The position numbers were made by a program, and so were the translations under genes. A stretch of DNA of 64,000 bases. It comes from Lasiodiplodia sp. COLG20 (taxonomy: Eukaryota > Ascomycota > Dothideomycetes > Botryosphaeriales > Botryosphaeriaceae). This document shows positions 1 through 12,067 of this stretch, piece after piece (the first letter of the stretch is position 1; each line of letters begins with the position of its first letter). The stretch is from the NCBI GenBank assembly GCA_009801085.1, contig VNWV01000001.1:7502001-7566000 (forward strand), in the 5' to 3' direction. The notes under the pieces are model-generated. The model saw nothing but the letters and a program-made list of their open reading frames with translations. It searched no databases and had not been told where the DNA came from.

Positions 1-875
1 CTTCACGCTGTCAATGAAGTGCCTGATGTTTTTCTGCAGCTCCTCCGGCGTGAAGGCCAGCTGCCCGATGGCCATCCTGACCACACCCAATCGCTCTCTG
101 TACTCGGCACCGCCGACCATTTCCTTGACCGCCGAGCTCGGGTCCTTGACGACGGTTCCCATCTTGGCGCTGGGCATGAGCCCCTTGGGACCAAGAATAC
201 GGCCCAGTCCCGCCTTATTCATCACTTGCAGAGAGTCCGTGTGGCACAGGCAGCGGTCAAAATCGATCTTGCCCTCCTTGATGGCGTTGAACACCTCGTC
301 CTCGCCGACGACAGTCGCGCCCGCGGCCAGCGCCGCCTGGCCTGCCTTCGAGTCGCGCGGCGCGATCACGCAGATGCGCAGGCCCGTCTTGACCGGGTGC
401 GGCAGGCGTAGGCGGTTGCGCACCACGGGGCCGTTCTTGAGCGTGCGGAGCTTCAGATGGAGCTCATATTTGGGAGATTTGGGATCTAGGCCGGCTTCGA
501 AAGCGCGAATGTACCTGCACGGAATTCGGGCGTCAGTATATCTGGTTCTCCGGGCTGCTTTTGGTGCGATTGCTTCTGAGGCGCGTGCTGCGAGGACCGC
601 CAAATATCGGCCGAGGGTGGACCGTACCGGATCGCATCCAGCAGAGCGAATTGCTCAGCTTCTTTAAGGTCGGGGGTGAGGAAGGTCTTCCGGGGCTTCT
701 TCTTCTTCTTGCTGCTGGCGTCGTCTTTTTTCTTGTAGCCCTTTCCCGCGATAGCGGTGCGGACTTGCTGGATGGGTATCAACGCAGGGGCGAATGCCCG
801 ACCGGCAGTCGGCCGTATTGAAGGATTGAGGACATTCCTGCTCAAGTGAGCAAGACACCGCTGTGTTGAAGCCAT
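1..875 (-). CDS. MRPL1: Mitochondrial large-subunit ribosomal protein uL1m (3' end cut by window edge)
   Basis: The reading frame encodes a ribosomal L1 domain, which builds the L1 stalk of the mitoribosome near the E site. Two exons are inferred, 875..628 and 514..1, with a 113 bp intron (GTACGG...TGCAG). Splicing restores the join DAIR/YIRAFEAG. Start is ATG at 875, followed by a basic, Arg-rich presequence and a Lys-rich stretch, as expected of a mitochondrial import signal before the L1 core. An in-frame ATG at 962 would add 29 residues. The frame is still open at base 1 (254 codons seen), so the C-terminus lies outside the window. Recognition rests on the L1 motifs KNGPVVRNRLRLPHPVK and LMPSAKMGTV. 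The family is clear, the exact start less so. Confidence 0.85.
515..627 (-). other. Intron 1 of the uL1m gene
   Basis: The 113 bp interval starts GTACGG and ends TGCAG on the minus strand. Removing it joins codon CG/G (Arg) and brings both halves of the L1 domain into one frame. Reading through instead runs into a stop after a nonconserved tail. Confidence 0.75.
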
Positions 876-1415
876 TGGGGCGCGTGGGCTTGGTGGAGTC
901 GCGTTGCTGTCGACTTTCCAGCCCGCCGACGGAGCTTGACGGCCGACTGCTCCGATCGCCATGGTCCGTGCACAAAATTGTAATTGTAATGCAACGACAT
1001 TTTCAAAATTCACCTTGCACTTTTGATGGAACGGTTTGAGGCAGCAATTATCGTATGTTGCTAAGATCAACTACAGATTCCTGTCTTCAAGACATGCACC
1101 GTGACACAATGACATCGGAACTTCATCCGCGATATCGTGACAGCACCCAGAATCGACCGCTGAAAAACCAAAATATCAAAACCAATGCACATGAACACCC
1201 ATCCGGCAGCCTTGCCTCTGCTTTTTACCCATGTAGAACCGAACCCGCTAGAACAATCGCTAAACTCAGATAATGAAAAGACATCAAGCCATCATAAACG
1301 CCAACCCGACCTCGCTAGACGTAGCTAACGAGTAGCGAGCAAGAATTAACAGTGAGAAGGGGTATAATACTCATAAGCGCTCGCTTAGTCACTTTGACAG
1401 AGAGAAAAAGGAGGC
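876..1415. other. Intergenic, promoter side of the uL1m gene
   Basis: No ORF here resembles a protein family. It holds the upstream region of the uL1m gene (minus strand) and the 3' flank of the next minus-strand gene. No repeat was seen. Confidence 0.5.
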
Positions 1416-2677
1416 CTAAACCTTCGCTGGCGTGCTTGTGTCTGGCGCCTCGGCTGCGGACTCGTCAAAGATGACGAAGTCGTTGCTCTCTTCTGACGGA
1501 GAGACCTCAGGAATGGCTGGTTCGAGGTCGTTGCCAGCGCTGCAAGCGTTCTTTGCAGACTTGGTGACAGTAGCGGTAGCGGTATCTTTCCCCTCCCGTG
1601 CCGGGACGTCGTCAAAGGTGCACTCCTTCGACAGCGAAGAAGGCTTCTCTGGGGCAGTGCCATCGACGATGACGTACGAGTTCCCATCAAGCCCTTCTCC
1701 GAAGTAGTCCGAGGCAGGCAGAGCGGAGAGCGGCGAGCGATCCTCCTCCATGGCGTCCTTCTCAACCTTGCGGCGCTGCTTGATCTTCCTCGGCTCGGAA
1801 CCAGCGTCGGGCCCGCTCGCAGAACGAGAGCTCGACATAAGGTAATAATCGGGCGGCGGGATGTTCTCCTTGCCCTTCTCGCGCGACTCGTTCTCGGCAC
1901 GAGTGTCGGAGTCATCATCGGATGAGATGTCCAGGACAAGTGCGGAGTGCTCCATCATGTTTGTTGCTTCCTCTTCAGGGCTGTCCTCGTGGATCTCAAA
2001 GAACCAACCCTTGGGCATTGCCTCATCAAGGGTGGGGGCGGGCTTGCGCGCAGCAGGCTTGGGGGCGGGCACGTGGTCGGAAATGGTACCGCTCAGAGCA
2101 GCGTCGATGGAGAAAGGCACACCAGCGTTGTGGCGAGGGCTGAGACCAAAGGACGGCGGATCAATGCGAGTGGTACGACGCTTGGACAGGAGGCCAACAC
2201 GCTTGTGCTTCGGGGAGCCGCGGCTGGTGCTGATTGTCGACTGGGTGGGCACAGAGGATGTTCGCGGCTTCTCAATGGTCGACAGAGGCTTCGAGCAGCG
2301 AGTGGCAGGCGAAGCAGCAGGCACGGCATCAGTGCTCAAGACGAACTTGGAGACCTTCTTCGGGCTTCCATCCAAGTTCTTGGAGCGTTTGGTGGGCGAA
2401 TCAATAACAGCAGGGTCGACGTTCTCGCTGTCGAAGGCGTCATCGAAGGGAGAGGTCGTGTGGCGACGCTTGGAGGGCGAGTACTTAGATTGCTTGCCAG
2501 ACGGGGGGAATGGGAATGCAGAAGCAGAAATGGCTGCAGAGGGGTGAGCACGGCACGGCGGATCGGCATCAGGCGAGCTAGCTTACAGTTCTGGCGGTTC
2601 TTCGCACTGGTCAGGTTCCTCAAACGAGGGCCATCCAGGGCCGCAAAGGGCTGGCGTGCAGGAACGTGAGCAGTCAT
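1416..2677 (-). CDS. Conserved, largely disordered protein of unknown function (402 aa)
   Basis: Two exons are inferred, 2677..2587 and 2533..1416, with a 53 bp intron (GTAAGC...TGCAG). The spliced protein begins MTAHVPARQPFAALDGPRLR. It is rich in Ser, Pro and charged residues and has no hydrophobic segment. Short stretches look constrained: SENVDPAVIDSPTKRSKN near the N-terminus, a central MPKGWFFEIHEDSPEEEA, and an acidic KGKENIPP-containing segment. Basic clusters (KHKRVGLLSKRR, PRKIKQRRK) could be nuclear localisation signals, and SPTK/SPK sites could be CDK targets, so a nuclear, cell-cycle-linked role is possible but only inferred. I remember similar WFFxIHED proteins in other ascomycetes without a firm function. 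The start is supported by the intron that joins it to the conserved body. Confidence 0.7.
2534..2586 (-). other. Intron of the disordered-protein gene
   Basis: A 53 bp interval with GTAAGC donor and CTGCAG acceptor. Removal joins NRQN to SISASAFPFPPSGKQSK in one frame. Confidence 0.7.
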
Positions 2678-4458
2678 TTTCTGGGGTGCGGTTGCGATGG
2701 TTTCGGAGACGGCGGTCCTGCTGCTGCTGATTTTGCGTCGAGTGGAGCAGCTCGGACGCGAATCGTGCGCGGGGATGTGCGTGTTGACGTTCGCCCGCGA
2801 AAGGCAGAGAATAAACAACCGACGGAGCGGGGAATGGCAGCACGGACGGCAGGCAGCAACAATAGTCGGTGAGTTTAGCAACGCAGGGCGAGGAGTCGCA
2901 ACGCGGAGGACTTGGAGAAGACGGAGCAAGCCTGAGGAGAGGGATGGGTCGAGGGCGCGCGAGGTGTATATCGGGCCAGGGCGGGCGTCAGCCCGGTCGC
3001 ACGAGACGCGATCTGTGGCGCCTGCAAGGAAGGGCGCGTCTGCACCGTGTGCTGTTGGTGTTGGGCGACCAGGGCCTGCGCCGGCCACTAAGCTATTCTA
3101 CCAGTAGCAGTCGATCGAAACCGGTTTGCTGTGCCTGGCCGTCATGCGCCAGGCCGCCGAGCTGTCAAAGCACTGGTTCCCAGCCTCTTCGCCCCTGCCC
3201 GCCACCGGCTTTACACGCTGCGCCGACAGGGTTGCGCGAACGCGACGCGACGCGTTGCACCGCGTTCCGATCGTGATGAAGCCGCCGGCCCCAGACTCAA
3301 CTTCCCCAAACGTCGCATCCGGCGCTTCCTCAGCTGCCTAGCCTCAGCTCACAGGCCTAGAGCCTCGCCACCATGGCCAATTTAAGTCGCCTCGCCCGCA
3401 GCGCCAACTCACTCAGCTGGCGACTGTACGAGAGCCCTTACTCGCGAGCCCGTGCCGCCGACGCAAGGCGAGCCCGGAAAGACACAGCATTATTGCCGTT
3501 TCATAAGCACGTCACGCCTCGCGTTAGCCATGGCCCACGATAAGCCGCTTCCCAGCCTCCGCCCCGCTCTGCTCGGGTCAGCTCTCAACTTAGCGCGTCT
3601 TCGAGCCCTGGGATCGTCTTCGGCCTCCACCGCGCATGTGTTCGAGGTAGACACCCACGCACCGGTTTCGGAAGTGGAATTTAATATTGCTACCCCAACC
3701 GGTAGCGGATTCGCGTCCACCTGGTTTTCCCCGCGTACACTGGTTTCACCTGTCCGCATCCACGCGACTATGAAACCGCGGTGAATTGCTGGGATACGAC
3801 TTCCCTAGCCCTCGTCTAGTCGACGCTGCTTCGCCGCAACTCGGACCACACTGTCTCACACCGACCCCGCTACGCTCTCCATGAGATTGAGCATGACCTT
3901 TCGGAAAAAGGCTGCCTTCACACGCGGCGAAATTCACTTGCCACCGCTCCGGAATTACACCGGAAGCAGGCTGCAGAGCCATCAACCGCCTCACCCGGAG
4001 CAGCCAGTAATGTGAAGGCTCTCGGATAGGATAAGACGGAAATGATGCAGAAAGTAACCGGCATATGCACATGGAATGTTGAGTTTAGAATCACGTGCTG
4101 CGGAGCATATTCGCCAATTGGAATCCCTCTGTCGCCACACGTGGGAAGCAGCCAAGCATCCAAGGGACATTGACTCCAACCCCGCGATGACGAGTTGATG
4201 AATTGCGAAGTCGAATTGTTAGGACTCGACTGTTTGCGACATATTCCAGTTTATCAGCGCCTCCGACCCAGGTCACAGATATCAGCTGCAATGACGAGAT
4301 CCACAGTACGTCACCCCACCAGCATGGTACGGCCGCTGTCGGCGGAAGTGCCGGGAGCGTTTGCGGAGACTCATCATGCGGAATACAACTGCAGTCGTTC
4401 ACAGGAGCGGTACAGATCAGCTCCATCATACTCTGTGCGGCTCCCATTCTTTTGAGCC
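2678..4458. other. Intergenic region between two divergent genes
   Basis: About 1.8 kb holding the upstream regions of the minus-strand gene at 2677 and the plus-strand gene at 4459. The part before about 4000 is GC-rich. Several ORFs of 60-140 codons occur on both strands, but none shows a family motif or intron logic. I see no repeat or RNA gene. Confidence 0.5.
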
Positions 4459-5682
4459 ATGCGGCATCTGACTTCTCTGTTTGAAGCGATCCTTCAGTTC
4501 GGGCACGCGAACCCGCTCCAGCCGGCATCAACCACGGCCGATCTCCGCCTCAACCACATACAAGTCATTGGCACTCATAATAGCTATCATCGAGAGGTCT
4601 CGATATCTGCACGACCAATCTTTGAGCTTCTAGTTCCGTCTCCGCAAAGCCTCTATTACAGCCATGCCTCGCTGTCCGATCAATTGAATTACCAGTCGGT
4701 CCGGAGTCTCGAGCTTGATGTCTATGCCGACTATTATTCTCCGGGCCAATTCGCCAATCCGCTTATAGACCGCCTTGCGCAGCTGCCCGGGCCGCCGCAG
4801 ACATGGCAGGAGCATATGCATGCGCCGGGAGCTAAGGTCCTGCATGTGAGCGACATCGATGTTCGCAGCGTCTGCCCGACTCTCAAGGTGTGTCTCTCGG
4901 AGCTGCGGAAGTGGTCGGACAAGCACCCCGCCCACGTGCCCGTCATCATCGACGTCGAGTACAAAACCGTGGATGAGCGTCTCCGGGCCGTCGGTGGCGC
5001 GCCGGGCGAACCGTGGAACGCCACGAGTCTGGGTCTTCTGGACGACGAAATTCGCGCAGTGCTGGGAAACGACAAGATCATTACGCCAGATGATGTGCGT
5101 CTTCGAGGCCGTGACAAGACCGACAAAAGCCTCACTCTCGAGGACGCAGTGCTGCAGTATGGCTGGCCAACGCTCGAGGAGAGCAGGGGCAAGTTCCTCT
5201 TCGTCATGGATAACAACCCCACGGACACCAATGCTATCCGCGACTCGTACCGTGCCAACGGTCATACGAGTCTTGAAGGCCGTGTAGTGTTCACGAATTC
5301 CTTACCTGGCGAGGCGGACGCCGCTTTCATCAAGCGGAACGACCCTTCCGGTGACAACCTCGCGGAGATCCAGGACCTGGTGCGGAAGGGCTACCTGATT
5401 CGCACGCGTGCAGATGAGCCCATCAACTCCGTTCTCATGGGCGATGACGCTGCGAAGGCCCGGCTGAATAGAGCTCTTGAGACGGGTGCCCAGGTCGTGA
5501 GTACCGACTGGCCGAGTGTTGGAATGGCGAGCAGGTATGGTAGCAATTATGTTGCCAAGTTGCCCACAGATGGTGTCGTTAGGTGCAACCCAGTCAACGC
5601 TCCTGGTAACTGTAACAATATCGATTTGGAGGATTATGTGAGTGCAAGTGGATGGGACGGGTTGACAAGACAAAGTGTTTAA
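4459..5682 (+). CDS. PLC-like phosphodiesterase, Ca2+-dependent PI-PLC (PI-PLC-C1) type
   Basis: A single-exon 407-residue protein with a TIM-barrel phosphodiesterase signature. The N-terminal IQVIGTHNSYHRE carries the first catalytic-type His (GTHNSYH). It is followed by SVRSLELDVYAD, which supplies the acidic Ca2+-binding pair, and by VLHVSDIDV, VIIDVEYK and LFVMDN strands. Family members cleave phosphodiester bonds in phosphoinositides or related lipids; the substrate here is unknown. No convincing signal peptide follows the chosen Met, so it could be cytosolic, or an upstream signal exon may have been missed. It converges on the FAD monooxygenase gene with only 129 bp between the stop codons. 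Confidence 0.75.
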   Translation: MRHLTSLFEAILQFGHANPLQPASTTADLRLNHIQVIGTHNSYHREVSISARPIFELLVPSPQSLYYSHASLSDQLNYQSVRSLELDVYADYYSPGQFANPLIDRLAQLPGPPQTWQEHMHAPGAKVLHVSDIDVRSVCPTLKVCLSELRKWSDKHPAHVPVIIDVEYKTVDERLRAVGGAPGEPWNATSLGLLDDEIRAVLGNDKIITPDDVRLRGRDKTDKSLTLEDAVLQYGWPTLEESRGKFLFVMDNNPTDTNAIRDSYRANGHTSLEGRVVFTNSLPGEADAAFIKRNDPSGDNLAEIQDLVRKGYLIRTRADEPINSVLMGDDAAKARLNRALETGAQVVSTDWPSVGMASRYGSNYVAKLPTDGVVRCNPVNAPGNCNNIDLEDYVSASGWDGLTRQSV

Positions 5683-5811
5683 TACGACCAAAAGTCGGTT
5701 TCACTGCGGCTTCTACTGCTGCTCTTCAAGAAAGATCCATGTGCTAACCGAAAATATCAGGGAACTTTCCGTACGGAAATAGGATATAAGCAAATTGAAA
5801 ATTTCCCAGAC

Positions 5812-7729
5812 TCAAATGAGGGCTCTCGCTTTGAAGCCCTGCTGGTTACAGAATCCAGCAAAGTATTTGTCAACCTCATGAACGTTACCAAAGTCTGCAG
5901 CAAATCCAAGCACGGTATCTGGTCTCACCACCACTATGGCGCCAGTCTCCTGAGGAATGCCGTATCTACCGTGGGCCTCGAAGCCAGGGTCGGTGAACAT
6001 TTTTCCGAAGGCCGGGCCTCCAAGTACGCTCCATGCGCTTGGGGCAGTACCCGGTATAATAGTCAACAGCTGAACCATGTGCCCGATCTTTTTTGCGAAG
6101 CTTGTCGCTGACTCCAGGGCTTCGCGCAACTGTGCTAACGCAGGCCGAGTGATGGCAGGGTTTCCCGTGAAAATGAGGACTGTCCAAAGGCCGGGTGCTT
6201 TATTGATGTCGTAGAGCCGAGTCTTGACCAGAGCACCTGGCTTCTGCAGGAGGACATCGGGAGCCCGACTGCCTTGAGCAATCATCAACTTATGCTGCCG
6301 TGGATGGTTGAGGGGCGAGTTGGGATAATCGATTCCCAGACCAACGGTGAACGGGGCAGTCTCCTCCATGATCGTGCACAGAACCTGATTGGGAGAAGTT
6401 TCGGCTGCGAGTTGCTTGTACCGGGGCGGCACAACGCCAGATATGGCCGCAGACGCCAACTTGTCGACCTCGATCAGGTGCTGTGCAGATGGTCGTCGTT
6501 CATCCTCATAGGTCCGGAGGATGGTAGGTTGATACCAGCCTTTGATTGTGCCGGCTAACTTCCAAGAGAGATTTGTGGCATCATGAACACCCGTGTTCAT
6601 TCCTTGGGCGAAGCCGGACGAGTGCGTGTGGCCAGCATCTCCAGCGAGAAAGACATAGTCTTTGAAGAAGAAGTGCTCAGCAACTCTCTGGTTGATGCTG
6701 TCATCAATGTTAGCCGAGCTCCCCAAGCGGGCCTCTGAGACTCTCACGTGTAACGCGTCATCCAGTCAAGCCTTTCAATTTCCAGAGAGAACGGTTTCAT
6801 TGCCTCGACCGCCTCATACATGGCCTGCTCCTCGGTGATGTTGTCACCATACTTCTCGTACAACCTGGGCGACAAGACGAATCCAATGCGATAAGCATCA
6901 TGATCAAGGCGGACCCACAACACGTTGCCGTGAGTTTCGGTCTCGAGGGAACCAGCACCGGCGTCGGGGAATGGCATGTCCGTTTTGTACTTGCCATCGA
7001 GGCGCACCCAATTGAAAGTTGTTTGGTCGCCTTCCATGCGGATGTTGGACAAACGGCGGATCTGCGAACGTCCTCCGTCGGCACCGACGAGGTACTTGCT
7101 GCACGCCGGGTAAGCTACTGTTCTGATATACCTGGCCATCTTCTTGTCTCCTGGACTTACCATCTAACAGTCTTTTGTTCGCTGCCCTGCACTTGCTGAA
7201 TCCGCACCGTGACATTGCATCCATCGCCAATGCTTTTGTCAATGTCATACCCCACCACTTCCCAACCATACTGTACCTCATATCCAAAAGACTCGTAGTT
7301 TGTGCGGAATATTTCCTCCGAATATTTCTGCCGGATGTTCAGAAAATACTGATGGAAGGAATCCAGCATCGCCTTCCACATGACCTGCCAACCGCGGCCC
7401 GGCACTAACTGGCCATTCTTGTACGTCACGGAATGGCGTGCAATGAAGGCAACCTGGGCCATCTGGTCGAACAGGTCCTCGCGTTCCAAGAGCTCGCAAG
7501 TGCGCGGATACAGCGTACTCGCGCGGCCGAACTTCTCTTGGGTTTTGCGGTCATACATTTCTGTACTACGATCAGTAACCTATCCTCTCTTCAAAGATCC
7601 AGATGGAATTCGATACACACCAGCAACCTGCGAGCTTATTCCTTGCCGTGCAAGACTGTACGCCAGCAGCAGGCCGACGGGCCCAGCTCCGCAGATGAAA
7701 ACATCGGTACGAGCCACTTCTCCAGCCAT
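5812..7729 (-). CDS. FAD-dependent monooxygenase, phenol 2-monooxygenase-like
   Basis: Four exons are inferred: 7729..7621, 7560..7161, 7098..6748 and 6697..5812, giving 581 residues. Introns are 60, 62 and 50 bp with canonical ends. Motifs appear in family order: the N-terminal FAD dinucleotide fold ICGAGPVGLLLA, FGRASTLYPRT, CKYLVGADGGRS (restored only by splicing intron 2), and the second FAD motif FLAGDAGHTHSSG near residue 308. The last ~160 residues match the thioredoxin-like C-terminal domain of phenol hydroxylases. The family hydroxylates phenolic rings using NAD(P)H and O2; the substrate cannot be predicted. Intron 3 is supported because it yields TRYTINQRVAEHFF before the GDAGH motif. 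No secondary-metabolite backbone gene lies nearby, so a catabolic or detoxifying role is more likely. Confidence 0.85.
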
Positions 7730-8518
7730 GGTTGCTTGAGATGTGAATTGTTTGAAATCTGTTGCTGATATATCTCAGGGCCCATATCTCACACATATAT
7801 ATAGTCTCGACAAGTGATTGTTACTCTACATATGCAGCAGACGACTTCGGCCGAACACATTTCCTATTCAGTAAATCCCCGAGTATCGGACAGTCGTCTA
7901 TGCGGTCCCGCACACTCTGTTGTTGCTTTGCCCAATAAAATATCCGAGGTTCAGCACCCGTCTCTCTGCTAAAAATCAGCGCTAGTGAGGATTAGGTAAT
8001 GAACTCCCAAGTGGAAGTGATTAGTTGGACCTACGTCGTTAGCCGCCGATAGCCAAAGTTCTCGACGAGCCGTCTTGGTGCTATATCTGGTACAGCGAGG
8101 GCTTAATAACCTCGCCGAACAACGTCATGAAGGCGTAGAAGATGGACTAATGATCCGTTCCTTCTTGACGTATTTTGTACTTCACGCATACACTGGGACC
8201 ACGACCAAAGCAGAACAATACTATACTAAATATCAGACTCACAGCATAAGTAGCTTCATAAGGTATCGTACACGAGGCAAAGAATGTGGCAACCGCCGCT
8301 GGCTAACATTCCAAGTGATCTAAGTGCGTCGGACGCACAACTATTCTCCGCTATTCCCCCTCAGTTGTGTCTTCATGCGTTATTCCCGCCAACCGTTAAC
8401 CATGTCCTACCCCACCTCACTCACCTCGGCCGTGAGGTACTCCGCTCTGTTCGTCACATGCATCCATAACATTAGCTTTATTCTTGACTTCGTTCCCCTG
8501 TAAATACCCAAACCATGT
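7730..8518. other. Intergenic, upstream of the monooxygenase gene
   Basis: Moderately AT-rich, with the TATA-like run noted separately. It is followed by the 3' flank of the Bor1-type gene. No coding signal or repeat was recognised. Confidence 0.45.
7795..7803 (-). promoter_or_regulatory. TATA-like box upstream of the FAD monooxygenase
   Basis: A TATATATAT run on the minus strand about 65-75 bp before the ATG at 7729. Its spacing suits a core promoter, but no transcript evidence exists. Confidence 0.35.
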
Positions 8519-10770
8519 TCACCGGTGGATACTTCCAGCTCTTTGTCTCTCGACCCCATGGCCCTTTTCATGATATCTCTTCTCCACGCCATAATTGTCC
8601 GGCGTGGCATTCTCCGGAAGCGTCGGTGCACCGCCTAAGCTCGCCAACACAGCAGAGTTGTTCGCTGTCAGATCATCCAAGACCTCGAGTTCATGCCTGG
8701 TAAAAACTTTGGGCAGAACATGCGTTCGCAGCGGAATCATGGCGCAGATGAGGACCGGGAAGCCTGTTTTCGATTGAGTTCAAGTTAGACACCAGCAGCC
8801 ACGTCATCCCACGATCAGACGAATAGAGAGGGTAAAAAAAAAAAAAAATAAGTATCCCGCACCTATGGCGGCTATCGTCTGCGAGATGGCCACGCAAGCG
8901 GCGACGCCGACGACTTGGAAGCCGATGTACATCCATATCTTCTTCCGCTCGATTCTGAGGAGCGGCTCGTCGTGCTGGATGAAACGACGCTCACGCATAA
9001 GCATGACAAGCTTTCCGACGATGCCGTTCGATTCGATGGAACCCCACTAAGCTCCAAAATCTCCCGTCAGCCAAGACAAAGTCCGCATATATGCGGTCAG
9101 CTAAATGGAGGAAACAGAACGGAAGAGGAAATAGAGGGCAGCAGCACACGTACACCAACGACGAAGAAGACACCAGCAAACACGGCCGCCGGCATGGTGT
9201 GCAGCACGATCAGCAGCGGGCCCGTCATGGTGCCGATCAGCGCCAGGCCCATGAGGAAGTGAGACACGCGCTGCTCGACGACGGCCGCGGCCCTGACGAC
9301 GGGCTGGCGCAGCTCGGCGCCCTCGCCTTCGGCCGTGGCGATGACCTTGAGTTCCGTTTCGTAGACGGTCAGCGAGTCGGTGTGCACGGGGGCCTGCGGC
9401 ACCAGGCCGTTGGGCATGGGCAGCCCGAGGATGCCGGCCACGAAGGTGGTGCAGCCGAGCAGGAAGAAGTCCCAGTGGAAGCCGCCGGGCTTCTTGAGCG
9501 GGAATTGGCGCGCCTGGGCCGTGAGGCTGCTCACGTTCTGCTCGAGAGAGAGAATGTGTCAGTGTCGTTCTATTATTATTAGGGAGCTTTTGTTACGGAA
9601 TGGTGCTGACATGGTCGTAGTAGAAGAGCAGCATGATGAGTAATCCGAACGGCAGGGCAACGAAGACCCATTTGACGTCGAGATTCCAGAAGTCTATCAG
9701 CCAGCTGCGAGGCTGAGTGGGATGAAACGCCCGGGAGATGGGGACGAAGGTAAGATGGGTCGACTTTAGGTTTCCGGGAATGTGGGAAAAGCCGACCCAG
9801 AAGAGCGTCCCGATCTGCGGGTTATCCAGTCAGCACGATGCTCGGCAGAGGGTGTTCAGTTTTATTTACCACGTAAGCGTAATCCGCTAGAAGACCGCGG
9901 AACCAAGGTTTCCACATGACACTTGCACCAAGCTTCTCGAGGCCATATATACTCCCGAAGTAGAGGATGGCAATCATGCACGCAAGGTAGCCTGCTGCGT
10001 TTCCCTCGACGCTGAACTCATTCACAAGCTCCTCAACCCCCTTGACTTTCGAAATAGTAAGCACTCCGAGGATTCACTTAAAGCAAAACAGTCAAAACAG
10101 ACGGCACTTACTCATGTAGATGATGCCGACGTACATGCCGAAGGATTCACTCGAGAAGTCGGTCACGTAACGCATGTAATCGCATAGGTTCCAAACTCCA
10201 GCCAACCAGTGGAAGATGGCGGCCCAAATGGCGGTCCAAGCCATGAATTGTGGGTATATTGAGGCGTCGTACTGGATGATGATGTCGTAGATGGTGTAGT
10301 TGAAGAGCGAAATGAGGCCAGTGATGCCGACGATGGTAAGAGGTTGGGCGCCGAGAATGCTGAAGACCATGGCAGCGAGGGCAGAGGAGAAGAGTGCCTC
10401 GTTGACGCCGAAGAACTCGCCAGTTCGGCGGTACATATCTAAAGTGTATGCGAGGGCGGGTAGAAGACTAACTGAGTGTCAGATCTGGAGAAGCTTTCTG
10501 GTTCGTCAGGGATGATGCCTACTTGACAAAATACATGCGAATCGTACTGGCAACCGTTCTGTAGGTCCAAGCATCGGTGATGTCGCTCCAGTAATAGGGC
10601 AGGCGCCTCTTGACGTCGTGGTACATGCCGCGACCGGGCTGAAGTACTCTGTATCTTCGCCATCCCTTGAGGCCGTCAAACGTATACGAATCCGCAAACG
10701 ACTTTTCTCGGGCGAGAGGTGCGCCTGCCCCCTCGCCCGAGTCAAGTTTATCTGAAGAGCTCGAAGTCAT
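8519..10770 (-). CDS. BOR1: Bor1-type anion/borate transporter (SLC4-like, HCO3- transporter family)
   Basis: Seven exons are inferred: 10770..10523, 10467..10112, 10045..9870, 9814..9611, 9537..9154, 9046..8863 and 8763..8519, giving 598 residues, near the yeast Bor1 size. Intron sizes are 55, 66, 55, 73, 107 and 99 bp. Diagnostic strings are RRLPYYWSDITDAW at the N-terminus, GAQPLTIVGITGLISLFN, LLFYYDHNVSSL (restored by intron 4), GLPMPNGLVPQAPVHTDSL, and VVGWGSIESNGIVGKL (restored by intron 5). About a dozen hydrophobic segments fit a plasma-membrane transporter. The family exports borate and related anions. The last intron contains a run of about 15 A (plus strand) beside its donor. The start at 10770 was chosen over ATG 10806 because it gives the usual short polar N-terminus. 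Confidence 0.9.
8764..8862 (-). other. Last intron of the Bor1-type gene with a long homopolymer
   Basis: A 99 bp interval, GTGCGG...AACAG on the minus strand, joining AIG to FPVLICAMIPLRT. It contains a T homopolymer of about 15 nt shortly after the donor, which acts as neutral spacer. Confidence 0.7.
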
Positions 10771-12067
10771 GGTAGAAAACAAATTGGACGACGGCGCGAA
10801 ATACAACGGCGGGTGGTGCAGGTGGGCTTATGGTAGCGAGAAACGCGTCACTTCCTGGACAGGAGGTGGAAAGGTATTAGTACGCATGGCTAGTCAGACT
10901 GATTGTGCAAGATCGATCTCAACAGCAGCTTGGCGGGAGCGGTAAGAGCCCTGCGCCTGCCTGCCGCAACGGGAGTGGCAGTTTGTGGAGCCACGGCGCT
11001 TTGTCGTCAGCGCAGGCTTAGTTCCATCTGCCGAGACATGGCAACCACGAAGGATGTGGACTGTAGGACGCTTCGAGGACCCCGGCGAGCGTTCCTCTTG
11101 ATGCCATTGATATCCTCATCAACAGCTTGCATCTGTGAACAGCTGTGGTCGCGATGAACGGATAATGACAGCAGCCGAGAGTCAAGCGGGTGGTCAAGGG
11201 ACCCGCCGCTGTGCGGAGCAGCCGCGTGCCTGTCACCCGGCAGCTCCCTTTCGCCCCACACCACGCTATTGGCCACCAACCCGACCATTTTTGCTGCCCG
11301 GGCAGAAAATCACTCAATCAACCCCCGCTAGCTGTGCAAAACCTGCCCTACACATACGTCTAGTCACTTCCATGGAAGCCCTTGATGCTTGCAAGCAGCA
11401 CAGCCAGCCCCTCCGAATGCATCACACACTCAACCCAAGATGTGACCTGATTCAACGCCGCCATTTCCACGTGCGATTCCGCTGGGTCATTGACAGCTAA
11501 TCAGGGTGGAGGCGACGCCAAGCCGAAACCGCAAAACATGCTTACATCCGAGCCGCAATCATTTCTCCTTGTCGTCTGTGCTTCGTGAAACTGGCCAACA
11601 CCTCGGACATTCTGCTCGGTGAATAGCCTTCCACGCAAGTTCCAGGCCTCTTGACCCCACCGACAGCCTGAATCAGTTCGTACTGATGCGCCACCTGGCG
11701 TTGGAAGTCACCTCTGCTCCCGCCTCCCCACTTTGTCCTCGCCAATCAATACGCTATCTTTCATGTCCTACGGTCGAAACTGTGCCCAATAACGCAAATC
11801 CGCTGTCTGCGGTGATAAAAGTGCAATAGCGCTCCCGTATTTCAGACACCTATACCCCTGCCCTCTTTATCAGATTGACATCCAAAGTGCCAAAGTACGC
11901 CTAGCTAACTCTGGATCATTCAATTCACGACTCCTTGTACCTTTGAGACCCATATTTCTCGTGCATCATCGCCACCAGTCGTAGGGAACTACTAATTGGA
12001 CAAAGTCATATTATTTCCTACCGCAAAAAGAAAAATGACAAGATTTTTTTTGTCAATGCCGCGAGTA
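10771..12067. other. Intergenic upstream of the Bor1-type gene
   Basis: About 1.3 kb with no supported gene. ORFs of up to 121 codons here (for example 11135..11500) show no motif. The Bor1 promoter must lie within it. Confidence 0.45.

Noticed and set aside
5683..10770. A secondary-metabolite cluster around the monooxygenase and transporter
   Set aside because: No backbone enzyme (PKS, NRPS, terpene synthase) or pathway regulator lies nearby, and the transporter is a Bor1-type anion transporter. The neighbours look unrelated.
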